Shown here piece by piece: positions 1-5,417 of a stretch of 7,557 nt of DNA. A program made the translations under genes and the position numbers. Location of the stretch: assembly GCA_021821425.1 (NCBI GenBank), contig JAKACL010000142.1:1-7557 (forward strand), read 5' to 3'. The notes beneath the pieces were generated by a model, which was not told where the DNA came from, did no database searches, and worked only from the letters and a program-made list of their open reading frames with translations. Positions within the stretch are counted from its first letter, which is position 1. The number at the start of each line of letters is the position of its first letter. This DNA comes from Pseudomonadota bacterium. GTDB lineage: Bacteria > Pseudomonadota > Gammaproteobacteria > Burkholderiales > Thiobacillaceae.

Positions 1-278
1 CCCTTCATGCGTTCGGCCGCACGATCCGCACCGCGGACTGTCCCGTCGCGCCACTGGGCATTCGTGTTGGCACTGCCCGAGGTGCTCATGTGCGCATCCG
101 CGCTGCCGCCCGCCTGGGCCTGGCCGGGTGCGTTGACCTGGGCGCCCGCGCCGACGCTGGCGCCGGCACCCACGCCCACCCCCGCGGCGAGGGCGGCTGC
201 GGCAAAGCTGGCGCTGGCCACGCCGGCCAGGATCGAGGCCAAGAGGGGACTACGGGTCGATTGGATATTCCGCTTCAT
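1..278 (-). CDS. Exported Gly/Ala-rich hypothetical protein (3' end cut by window)
   Basis: Function not recognised. The ATG at 278-276 is preceded by AGAAGGAG with a 6-base spacer, a strong Shine-Dalgarno that fixes the start. Ninety-two codons are visible and no stop occurs before the window edge, so the gene continues outside. Residues 1-32 form a signal peptide: KR at 2-3, a hydrophobic stretch from about 11 to 30, and Ala-rich candidate cleavage sites near 29-32. The following 33-47 is a run of small residues (alternating Gly, Ala and Val), then a low-complexity Gly/Ala/Ser/Gln/Asn section to about 76 and a more charged part at 77-92 (WRDGT, ADRAAERMK). It is probably a periplasmic or surface protein. 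Similar short secreted proteins are common in betaproteobacteria and carry no assigned role. High confidence that it is a gene, low about what it does. Confidence 0.8.
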   Translation of the reverse strand, partial: MKRNIQSTRSPLLASILAGVASASFAAAALAAGVGVGAGASVGAGAQVNAPGQAQAGGSADAHMSTSGSANTNAQWRDGTVRGADRAAERMK

Positions 279-632
279 GGACGACTCCTTCTCTGCAAAA
301 AGTTAAATGGATGGCTTTTATTTCAACGAGCCACCCTCACCCCTGCATAGGCCATGCCAGCGCATAAAATCTATTTATTTCAAAGGCTTGCGTGTATCGG
401 CCTGGAGGGAACGGAACGTGTTGCGTCGCTTGATGGCGACACCGACGTGGTTCTCACCTGCAACCGTTTGTAAATTAAGGACTTTATTTGTCTTTTAATG
501 GAGACAGGTGCCTCCAACCCGGGGCACACGCAGACCAGGCAAGGATTCCGCCTTGCGGTTGCGGCATCGCGTATGCTGGCCGCCCTGCTCCGGACTGCCG
601 GTTGCTTTAGTATTCACCTCACAGGAAACCCC
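279..632. other. Non-coding spacer between divergent genes 1-278 (-) and 633-902 (+)
   Basis: About 350 bases with no convincing gene. It is clearly more AT-rich at 285-390 and 465-500 than the coding sequence around it, as expected for promoters of the two divergent neighbours. The ten-base word TTTATTTCAA occurs twice (317-326 and 374-383); read on the minus strand it is TTGAAATAAA, starting with a -35-like TTGAAA, but neither copy has a clean -10 at 17 bases. No terminator or RNA gene was recognised. Confidence 0.6.
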
Positions 633-902
633 ATGAAGAAATCCGATCTCGACAAGAACGAAGGCCTGAAAATCCATGGCCAGCTGAAGCAGAAGGGTAC
701 GCCCGACCGCTTTGGCAGCGCCTCGGGTGCGGTGTTGTCGCGCCGCGACCAGCGCAAGCAGGAACAGGCGCAGGGCCTGGTGGCATTTGCGGTCAAACTC
801 GACGGCGAACTGGTGAAACAGGTTCAGGCGCGCGCCGCAGCGAGCCAGGCGGGGATCAACGACACCGTGGCCGAGCTGATCGTCAAAGGATTGGCTGCCT
901 GA
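633..902 (+). CDS. Small basic hypothetical protein, 89 aa
   Basis: The ATG at 633 follows AGGAAA with a short spacer. The reading frame stays open upstream to an ATG at 498, but those extra 45 residues lack a Shine-Dalgarno and look like translated promoter region, so 633 is preferred. The protein begins MKKSDLDKNEGLKI and is rich in Lys, Arg and Gln up to about residue 48 (QLKQKGTPDRFG, SRRDQRKQEQAQG). A C-terminal half follows with predicted helices (AVKLDGELVKQVQARA, then GINDTVAELIVKGLAA). The strand-then-two-helices layout and the final hydrophobic helix recall small ribbon-helix-helix or antitoxin-like DNA-binding proteins, but this is only an impression. No toxin-like partner lies next to it: the next gene, on the opposite strand, is an outer-membrane protein ending 13 bases away. 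A cytoplasmic location is inferred from the absence of a signal peptide. Confidence 0.8.
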   Translation: MKKSDLDKNEGLKIHGQLKQKGTPDRFGSASGAVLSRRDQRKQEQAQGLVAFAVKLDGELVKQVQARAAASQAGINDTVAELIVKGLAA

Positions 903-915
903 CGCCCCGTCGGGA

Positions 916-1422
916 TTAGCGTAGCGGAAAGGTGAGAAACAGCGCGGTGGTATGGATCTCGTTCAGGTTGCCGACCTTGGGGAAGTGGGTCAGGTTGATC
1001 ACGGCCTGGTCGAAGCGCAATGCGAACAAGGGAACCGGCGCGAGGAAAGGATCGCCCTGGTTGTAGGTGTCGCTGTTGAATGCGGTGAGCATCACACCGA
1101 GGTTGAAGCGCCGGTCCCGGTCCAGCGCCCACAACAGGCCAGCGGCGGCATACACCGCCGTATTGCGACCGGAATCGTAGTAGGCGCCGGCGTCGATGAG
1201 GGCGTCGGCCTTGAGCCAGCTGCCCAGCTGGTAGCGCACCCCGAGGCCGGGATTGAATTCGTTGTCCCAGTCGTTTTGCCGGGCCAGGTCGCGGTCCCAG
1301 TGGTAGGACAGGCCATAGACATTGACGCCCCAGTTGCTCGCTTCGACCGTGTTCGCGGAAAGCAGGACACCCGTTAGCAGCATGCGGGTCAGGCAGGGGA
1401 AAAGCGTGGGTGAGCGTGGCAT
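916..1422 (-). CDS. PagP-like outer-membrane lipid A acyltransferase (divergent)
   Basis: PagP is an eight-stranded outer-membrane beta-barrel that moves palmitate from a phospholipid to lipid A, lowering permeability and sensitivity to cationic peptides. This 168-residue protein has a signal peptide (about 1-28, cleavage after VEA) and then alternating aromatic/hydrophobic strands. H41 (in YHWDRD) and D83-S84 (in AYYDSGRN) are 42 residues apart, matching the catalytic His33 and Asp76-Ser77 of E. coli PagP, 43 apart. The region after D83-S84 also follows PagP: a barrel hairpin, RRFNLGVMLTAF (E. coli ENFHLGLGFTAG) and a proline-containing LAPVPLFAL (E. coli IPLPVLLPLA). It ends LR, not the usual aromatic residue. 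Length suits the family (186 with signal in E. coli). The start at 1422 has a weak GGAG 11 bases upstream; an internal ATG at 1383 lies inside the signal peptide. Similarity is from memory; a generic barrel is the alternative. Confidence 0.7.
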   Translation of the reverse strand: MPRSPTLFPCLTRMLLTGVLLSANTVEASNWGVNVYGLSYHWDRDLARQNDWDNEFNPGLGVRYQLGSWLKADALIDAGAYYDSGRNTAVYAAAGLLWALDRDRRFNLGVMLTAFNSDTYNQGDPFLAPVPLFALRFDQAVINLTHFPKVGNLNEIHTTALFLTFPLR

Positions 1423-1444
1423 GAGGGACGATGCTCCCGATCGG

Positions 1445-1461
1445 TTCGATATCGAATCATA
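1445..1461 (-). promoter_or_regulatory. Candidate promoter -10 and overlapping palindrome upstream of the PagP-like gene
   Basis: On the minus strand TATGAT (1461-1456) matches five of six -10 bases and would start transcription about 27 bases before the ATG at 1422. No good -35 is seen at 16-18 bases. Overlapping it is a perfect 12-base palindrome, TTCGATATCGAA (1445-1456), at the expected start point, a position suited to an operator. The pairing of the two is inference. Confidence 0.35.
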
Positions 1462-1651
1462 GACGGCTGCCGACGACGCGGCATTGCTGCGCTGGGGATC
1501 TCTCGCTACAGTGGAATCCGCCGCGGCTGGGCGAGAGGTCGGTGCGGCAAGGAAAGCGGGCTGGAATAAAAGCCGCAGGGTAAAGGGCCTCGCACCCGAA
1601 GCCTTGATGTCGACAAGAGGCGTGCACCGGCCATGGCCGTCGACCCCTGGC

Positions 1652-1792
1652 TTACTTGTCTGCCGGCGGCGGTGTCGCTTCGGTTTCCGGGGGCGTATCG
1701 GTGGGCGCTGTTTTCTTGAGCGCTTTTTCGGCCTTCTTTTTCTTCTTTTCCATCTCGCGCTGTCGCTTTTCGTACTGGTAATTGGGCTTCAA
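1652..1792 (-). CDS. Lys-rich 46-aa hypothetical protein with TTG start
   Basis: The start is a TTG at 1792-1790, preceded by AAGGAG (plus-strand CTCCTT at 1800-1805) with a 7-base spacer, about as good a ribosome site as any in the window. An ATG-only search would miss it, because the only in-frame ATG is codon 14. The product opens with MKPNYQYEKRQREMEK, runs through an uninterrupted Lys block (residues 16-20) within a charged helix to about 27, then has a Pro/Thr/Glu-rich tail ending PPPADK and a TAA stop. To my recollection, short proteins opening MKPNYQ(F/Y)EKRQ with a Lys-rich helix recur in beta- and gammaproteobacteria without an assigned function. The basic helix followed by a disordered acidic/proline tail might bind nucleic acid or ribosomes, but that is a guess. 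It has no signal peptide and stands alone: its minus-strand neighbour starts 230 bases downstream with its own promoter. Confidence 0.75.
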   Translation of the reverse strand: MKPNYQYEKRQREMEKKKKKAEKALKKTAPTDTPPETEATPPPADK

Positions 1793-1810
1793 TCCGGGGC
1801 TCCTTATAAT
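1782..1810 (+). promoter_or_regulatory. Candidate sigma70 promoter (+ strand)
   Basis: TTGGGC (1782-1787), a 17-base spacer, and a perfect TATAAT (1805-1810) would start transcription near 1817. The match is weakened by its position: it lies across the start and Shine-Dalgarno of the minus-strand gene at 1652-1792, so part of it is fixed by that gene. It is supported by the + strand terminator at 1950-1980. Confidence 0.35.
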
Positions 1811-1816
1811 CGCTGA

Positions 1817-1980
1817 ACCCAAACGATACCCGATCCGGGCGAGTTCTCCGAGCCGACTGTGGCAGCGGGGTTACATTCGGATACAAGCGGTTACAACTTC
1901 GCCGGCGTCTGAGCCACCAGGCCTGACTGAAGATCGATCTCTGATCGGGCGGGGAACGGGAAACCGTCCCCGTTTTTTAT
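1817..1980 (+). ncRNA. Putative small RNA or attenuated leader, about 165 nt
   Basis: Between a promoter-like element ending at 1810 and a strong intrinsic terminator ending at 1980 there is no plausible reading frame but there is pairing potential: CCCGATC (1829-1835) with GATCGGG (1943-1949), and GTGGC (1859-1863) with GCCAC (1913-1917), which nest as helices of one RNA. AGCGGGGTTACA (1864-1875) and AGCGGTTACA (1886-1895) form an imperfect direct repeat. GTTCTCC (1843-1849) can pair, with one G-U, with GGGGAAC (1951-1957), the 5' arm of the terminator, so an alternative fold could prevent termination. I recognise no known riboswitch, 6S, SRP, tmRNA or RNase P motif. It could be a free small RNA, or a leader controlling the DsrE-like gene that begins 57 bases after the terminator. 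Confidence 0.4.
1950..1980 (+). terminator. Intrinsic terminator with GAAA tetraloop
   Basis: Stem C-GGGG-ACGG (1950-1959, one A bulged) pairs with CCGT-CCCC-G (1964-1972) around a GAAA loop (1960-1963), followed directly by six T (1973-1978). The T run is on the + strand only, so it acts rightward. No + strand gene ends upstream of it closer than position 902. Confidence 0.85.
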
Positions 1981-2037
1981 GGCACGATGGCGCCAGACCC
2001 GTCGTGGGCCGAATGTTCAATCTGTCGGGAGGTCCGC

Positions 2038-2553
2038 ATGCGTTTCATCCTTAAGCTGTGTGCCATTGTGTGCGTGCTGGGACTCGCCGGCCCTGCGTTG
2101 GCGGCGGAGGCGCCTGAGGCGCGCGCGACGGTGAAAGTCGATCCGACCGCGCCCGTCAAGGTGGTGTACGACATCCATACCAATGCGACTGCAGCCGGCA
2201 TCAACAAGGGCCTGTACTACGCGCGCGGCCTGATCGAGGCCTACGGCAAGCAGGGGGTGGCGCTGGCGCAGCTCGACATCCATCTGGTGCTGCATGGCGA
2301 TGCCGCCGCCGCGCTGCTGGTCGACGCGGCCTATCAGAAGGCGGTCGACGATCCCTTCACGCTGAACTACAACGCCAAGATCACGCAGGACCTGCTGAAC
2401 CTGGGCGTGAGCGTGGAAATCTGCCACAGCGTGATGCGGGCAAAAGGCTGGAAGCCCGCCGACGTTCTGCCCGGGGTGACGATCGTGCACGACGGCTATA
2501 CGCGTCTGATCAAACTGCAGAACGACGGCTACGCTTATATAGGCGGTTTTTAA
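2038..2553 (+). CDS. Exported DsrE/DsrF-like family protein
   Basis: The ATG at 2038 sits behind GGGAGGT with a suitable spacer; an upstream in-frame ATG at 1987 would precede the ribosome site and is not used. Residues 1-22 are a signal peptide (RFILKLCAIVCVLGLAGPALA, cleavage near AA/EA), so the mature 149-residue protein is probably periplasmic. It follows the DsrE/DsrF-like fold: a first strand VKVVYDIHTN (40-49), helix 52-70, strand IHLVLHGDAAAALL (81-94), helix through YNAKITQDLLNLG (111-123), then VSVEICHSVMRAKGW (124-138) with the family's conserved cysteine, C129, and a final LPGVTIVHDG (144-153) with a C-terminal KLQNDGYAYI. Cytoplasmic relatives (DsrE, TusD) carry persulfide sulfur on this Cys. 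Exported versions are widespread, often in sulfur-metabolising bacteria, with unclear function. C129 is the only Cys left after signal removal, so single-site sulfur binding is possible but unproven. Confidence 0.87.
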   Translation: MRFILKLCAIVCVLGLAGPALAAEAPEARATVKVDPTAPVKVVYDIHTNATAAGINKGLYYARGLIEAYGKQGVALAQLDIHLVLHGDAAAALLVDAAYQKAVDDPFTLNYNAKITQDLLNLGVSVEICHSVMRAKGWKPADVLPGVTIVHDGYTRLIKLQNDGYAYIGGF

Positions 2554-2768
2554 AGAGGTCGCACCCGGTTGCAGCCCGGCTGACGACACCGGCCGGGCAG
2601 AAAAGCCCTGCTGGGCAGAAGGTTGTTGCGCTCGCCAGGCAGGGCTTCGGGTGCTAGGTTTAACGGGCGATTCGCTCAAGTTGAGGCGGAATCAACCGAT
2701 TGGACACGTGTGCGCTTCCCGATTGCGTACGCGGACAACCGGGTCGCGACCCACCGTGTGGAGAAATA
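2554..2768. other. Intergenic spacer with two GC-rich hairpins
   Basis: This spacer lies between the DsrE-like and HDOD genes. GCCCGGC (2574-2580) pairs with GCCGGGC (2592-2598), and GCCC-TGCT-GGGC (2605-2616) follows. Neither has a T run on the + strand, so they are at best a weak terminator for the DsrE-like gene. No convincing promoter for the HDOD gene was found, though one is expected here. No gene is seen. Confidence 0.4.
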
Positions 2769-3614
2769 ATGGCACAGCCGCAAAAGAGTCTGGCAGGCTG
2801 GCTTGTCTTTCTGGGGCAGGCCGAGATTCCCGTGCTGAAACAGACTGCACGCGAGCTCGATCGCCTGAGGGCTGATGAAAACCTGCTCGATGCGCGCAGT
2901 GTGGCCCACGTCGTGACCGACGATCCGCTGATGACGGTGAAGCTGCTGCACTACATGCAGACGCACAAGCATCGCAACCAGACCTACGAGCTGGTCGACG
3001 TCAAGGAAACGCTGCTGATGATGGGGCTGGACACCTTTTTCCAGAAGGTGCCGTCCATGCCGCTTGCGGAAGAGATGCTGCACGGCCACATGGATGCCTT
3101 GATCAGCCTGCTGCACACGGTGCGGCGTGCCCAGCGCGCCGCGTTCTACGCCTACGACTGGGCGCTGCGCCTGCACGATCTGCATGCGGATGAAGTGTAT
3201 GTGTCGGCGCTGCTCACCCATGTCTCGGAAATGCTGATGTGGTGCTTCAACCCGGAGCAGATGCTCGAAATCCAGAGGCGCCAGGCCGCCGACAAAACAC
3301 TGCGCAGCGCGGACGTGCAGAAAGAGGTGCTGGGCTTTACCGGCATCGAGATGCAGCGCCAGCTGACCATGGAGTGGCACTTGCCGGCGCTGCTGCTGAA
3401 TCTGCTCGACCCGGCGCAGGCAAGCACGAAGCGGGTGCGCAATGTGATGCTGGCGGTGAATCTGGCGCGCCATTCCGCCCACGGCTGGGACGATGCGGCG
3501 CTGCCGGACGATTATCGCGAGATCGGGGACCTGCTGCGAATGAATACGGATCAGGTGGTGGAACTGGTCCGGTCACGCCCCGCCTCCGAGCGGAGCAAGG
3601 GCGCGCACGCCTAG
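2769..3614 (+). CDS. HDOD-domain protein with degenerate HD motif
   Basis: The ATG at 2769 follows GGAG (2760-2763) with a 5-base spacer, which favours it over an in-frame ATG at 2700 that lacks a ribosome site. The 281-residue protein is essentially one HDOD domain: [17 protein letters not shown] (20-36), a segment [24 protein letters not shown] (41-64) typical of the domain start, the helix around [12 protein letters not shown] (81-92), the HD position at 150-157, and the characteristic late segment [21 protein letters not shown] (186-206). HDOD domains derive from HD phosphohydrolases and usually act as non-catalytic signalling modules. Here the metal-binding HD pair reads H151-V152, so phosphohydrolase activity is not expected. 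There is no receiver, EAL or GGDEF domain attached. Its stop overlaps that of the convergent FlhG-like gene. A role in motility, surface or c-di-GMP signalling is inferred from the neighbours only. Confidence 0.87.
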   Translation: MAQPQKSLAGWLVFLGQAEIPVLKQTARELDRLRADENLLDARSVAHVVTDDPLMTVKLLHYMQTHKHRNQTYELVDVKETLLMMGLDTFFQKVPSMPLAEEMLHGHMDALISLLHTVRRAQRAAFYAYDWALRLHDLHADEVYVSALLTHVSEMLMWCFNPEQMLEIQRRQAADKTLRSADVQKEVLGFTGIEMQRQLTMEWHLPALLLNLLDPAQASTKRVRNVMLAVNLARHSAHGWDDAALPDDYREIGDLLRMNTDQVVELVRSRPASERSKGAHA

Positions 3615-4444
3615 GCGCGTGCGGGAATGACGCTTTCTTCCAGCTTGATCGCAAGCTGCGTGATCGCCTGTCCGGCAGGGCAGCCGGGCGTGGTCTGCAT
3701 CATCAACTGGCGGCGCATCACGGCCTGACGCACTTCGGGGTCGATCGGGATGTCGCCCATGTGGATCAGGCGGATGGGGCGGTCGGGGTCGGTGACCACG
3801 AAGCGGTCGAGCACCTGCTGCAGCTGTTGGGTGATGGCCTGGCCGGCGCCGGCGCGCGCCGCCTGGTTGACCAGCACCCGAACGGTTTGCCGCTGCTGCT
3901 GGCCCACCAGCACCTTGATGGTGGCGTAGGCATCGGTCAGCGAGGTCGGTTCGGGGGTGGCCACCATCAGCACTTCGGACGCCAGCGACACGGCGAACAG
4001 CACCACATCCGAGATGCCGGCGCCGGTATCCAGCAGGACTACATCGAAATTTGGCACCAGGCTGCCCATGATGCGCAGGAATTCGTCGCGCACCTCGGGC
4101 GTCAGGCGCGAATACTCGACCATGCCGGACCCCGCCAGCACCACCGAAAACCCGCCGGGCGCCTGCAGGATGGCGTCTTCCAGCTTGGCCTTGCCGGTGA
4201 ACACGTCGTGCAGCGTGATCTTGGGATGGAGGTTGAGCACCACGTCGAGGTTGGCCAGGCCGAGGTCGGCGTCAAGCACCAGCACCTTGTGGCCGCGCCT
4301 GGCCAGTGCGGCGGCCAGGTTGGCCGACACGAAGGTCTTGCCGACGCCGCCCTTGCCGCTGGTGACGGCAATGACCTTGCCGTGGGGCTTGAGCGGGACC
4401 GCGCCCGGATGCAGCCTGGCGGGAGGCGTGACGACGTCGTTCAT
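3611..4444 (-). CDS. FlhG/FleN-type MinD-family ATPase
   Basis: This is a 277-residue deviant-Walker ATPase of the MinD/ParA family. The nucleotide loop is SGKGGVGKT (29-37), with the signature lysine K31 and catalytic K36. The switch region [16 protein letters not shown] (57-72) is the form typical of FlhG/FleN (YlxH), which set flagellar number and position, rather than of plasmid ParA. Walker B is [12 protein letters not shown] (134-145). The C-terminal part, [17 protein letters not shown], again resembles FlhG. Such proteins dimerise on ATP and cycle on the membrane; the last helix (about 259-273) could serve as an amphipathic anchor but is not strongly so. Its ATG overlaps the stop of the GGDEF gene (ATGA, 4441-4444) and has almost no ribosome site of its own, so translational coupling is likely. 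No flhF, fliA or chemotaxis gene is visible, so it may position something other than a flagellum. Confidence 0.9.
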   Translation of the reverse strand: MNDVVTPPARLHPGAVPLKPHGKVIAVTSGKGGVGKTFVSANLAAALARRGHKVLVLDADLGLANLDVVLNLHPKITLHDVFTGKAKLEDAILQAPGGFSVVLAGSGMVEYSRLTPEVRDEFLRIMGSLVPNFDVVLLDTGAGISDVVLFAVSLASEVLMVATPEPTSLTDAYATIKVLVGQQQRQTVRVLVNQAARAGAGQAITQQLQQVLDRFVVTDPDRPIRLIHMGDIPIDPEVRQAVMRRQLMMQTTPGCPAGQAITQLAIKLEESVIPARA

Positions 4445-5280
4445 GCGATTACTCGGGGGATCGGGGTGCCGGCGGTTTCAGGCGCAGCGGGTTGCTGCCC
4501 GGCCGCTTCGGGTTCGGGCAGGGGGAGATGGCTGAACAGCAGCCCTTTTTCTTCGGCGCTGACCGAAATCTGCTGCGGCAGTTCGAGCATCACCTGATTG
4601 CGTCCATTGTGTTTGGCGCGATAGAGCTGCAAGTCGGCGCGCTCGACCCACAATTCCGTGGTGGAGCGCACCCATTCCGGCGCATAGGCGCCGCCAATGC
4701 TGACCGTGACCTGCAGGCAGGTGTTCGGGGCGACCTCGATCCTAAGCGATTCGATCGCTGTGCGGACGCGATCGGCGACGGAGCGTCCGCAGGCCGGACG
4801 GCAATTGGGCAGCAGCAGCGCGAATTCCTCGCCGCCATAGCGGGCAACCATGTCCATCGGGCGCACGCACACTGCCAGCCGGTTGGCCACGGCCTGCAGC
4901 ACCTGGTCGCCGGCAAGGTGGCCGTGCGCGTCGTTGATATTCTTGAAATGGTCGATGTCGATCAGCAGCAGCAGCACCGCATCGCCGGAGCGGGCCACGG
5001 TCTCGATGGCGCGCTCCAGCGCGCCATGCAGGTAGCGGCGGTTGCCGAGTCCGGTCAAGGGGTCCTTCAACGACAGTTCGCTGAGGCCGTCGATCAGTCG
5101 TTGCAGGTAATGCAACGGCGCTTCGGCGGCCTGCGGATGGCTGTACTGGCCGGCGTGCTCCAGCAGCGCCCGCGCATCGTCAAGCCGCAGGTGTTGCAGG
5201 TCGATCAGCGTCGGCGGAATCGGGGTGGTCACAACGGGGCGGAAAGCTTGAGGGTCACTGTCGATGAGGGGCGCGCACAA
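4441..5280 (-). CDS. GGDEF diguanylate cyclase, soluble
   Basis: The enzyme makes c-di-GMP from two GTP. The GGDEF domain starts at [14 protein letters not shown] (71-84), has the metal-binding segment [20 protein letters not shown] (106-125), the active-site motif GGEEF (149-153) in [13 protein letters not shown], and ends with [10 protein letters not shown] (191-200) and the [16 protein letters not shown] segment (215-230). R140-P-M-D143, five residues before GGEEF, is an intact inhibitory I-site, so product inhibition is expected. There is no membrane segment or signal peptide. The N-terminal 70 residues form a short helical region without a recognised sensor domain, and the C-terminal 45 residues are Pro/Ala/Glu-rich and probably disordered. 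The start is uncertain: TTG at 5280 (stop in frame at 5331) or GTG at 5232, neither with a good ribosome site. It forms an ATGA-overlapping pair with the FlhG-like gene. Confidence 0.9.
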   Translation of the reverse strand: MCAPLIDSDPQAFRPVVTTPIPPTLIDLQHLRLDDARALLEHAGQYSHPQAAEAPLHYLQRLIDGLSELSLKDPLTGLGNRRYLHGALERAIETVARSGDAVLLLLIDIDHFKNINDAHGHLAGDQVLQAVANRLAVCVRPMDMVARYGGEEFALLLPNCRPACGRSVADRVRTAIESLRIEVAPNTCLQVTVSIGGAYAPEWVRSTTELWVERADLQLYRAKHNGRNQVMLELPQQISVSAEEKGLLFSHLPLPEPEAAGQQPAAPETAGTPIPRVIA

Positions 5281-5417
5281 TGCGCCCGAGCGTGCGATTG
5301 CCCAGTATGTGGCGATTCGCCGGATTGATCAAGCAGCGCAGGAAGGCCGCCGGCCCGCAGAGGGCAGGGTGCCGGGTTGCCGGCCGCGAGGACGGCGGGC
5401 AGGTGGGAGTGCGGCGT

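Noticed and set aside
553..577. TTGCGG with TATGCT as a promoter for the gene at 633
   Set aside because: The spacing is only 13 bases (7 for the second TTGCGG at 559-564), too short for sigma70.
498..632. N-terminal extension of the small protein at 633
   Set aside because: ATG 498 has no ribosome site, and the extra sequence resembles translated promoter; AGGAAA supports 633.
952..1377. + strand open frame of 141 codons
   Set aside because: Antisense to the PagP-like gene, which has a signal peptide and conserved catalytic residues.
1860..1885. Resemblance of GGCAGCGGGGTTACATTCGG to the end of a c-di-GMP-I riboswitch
   Set aside because: The diagnostic upstream parts (GGACGCAAAGCC core and GNRA-bearing P2 stem in order) are absent; a short chance match.
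2574..2616. Two GC-rich hairpins as an intrinsic terminator of the DsrE-like gene
   Set aside because: No T run follows on the + strand, and the second stem is only four base pairs; kept only as a spacer note.
2017..2679. - strand open frame of 220 codons
   Set aside because: Antisense shadow of the DsrE-like gene, which has a signal peptide, ribosome site and family motif.
2676..3482. - strand open frame of 268 codons
   Set aside because: Antisense shadow of the HDOD gene; composition (His/Gln/Leu) and lack of a recognised domain fit a shadow.
3239..4597. Long + strand open frame (452 codons) across the HDOD end and the FlhG-like gene
   Set aside because: Opposite-strand shadow: it spans two well-supported genes with family motifs in other frames, and its translation is low-complexity His/Gly/Gln/Ala typical of a shadow in GC-rich DNA.
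4492..5328. + strand open frame of 278 codons
   Set aside because: Antisense shadow of the GGDEF gene, whose GGEEF, I-site and metal motifs are clear on the minus strand.
5281..5417. Terminator between the DsrC-like and GGDEF genes
   Set aside because: Several GC inverted repeats exist (for example GCCGG-GTT-GCCGGC) but none is followed by T on the minus strand, so neither separation nor co-transcription can be claimed.
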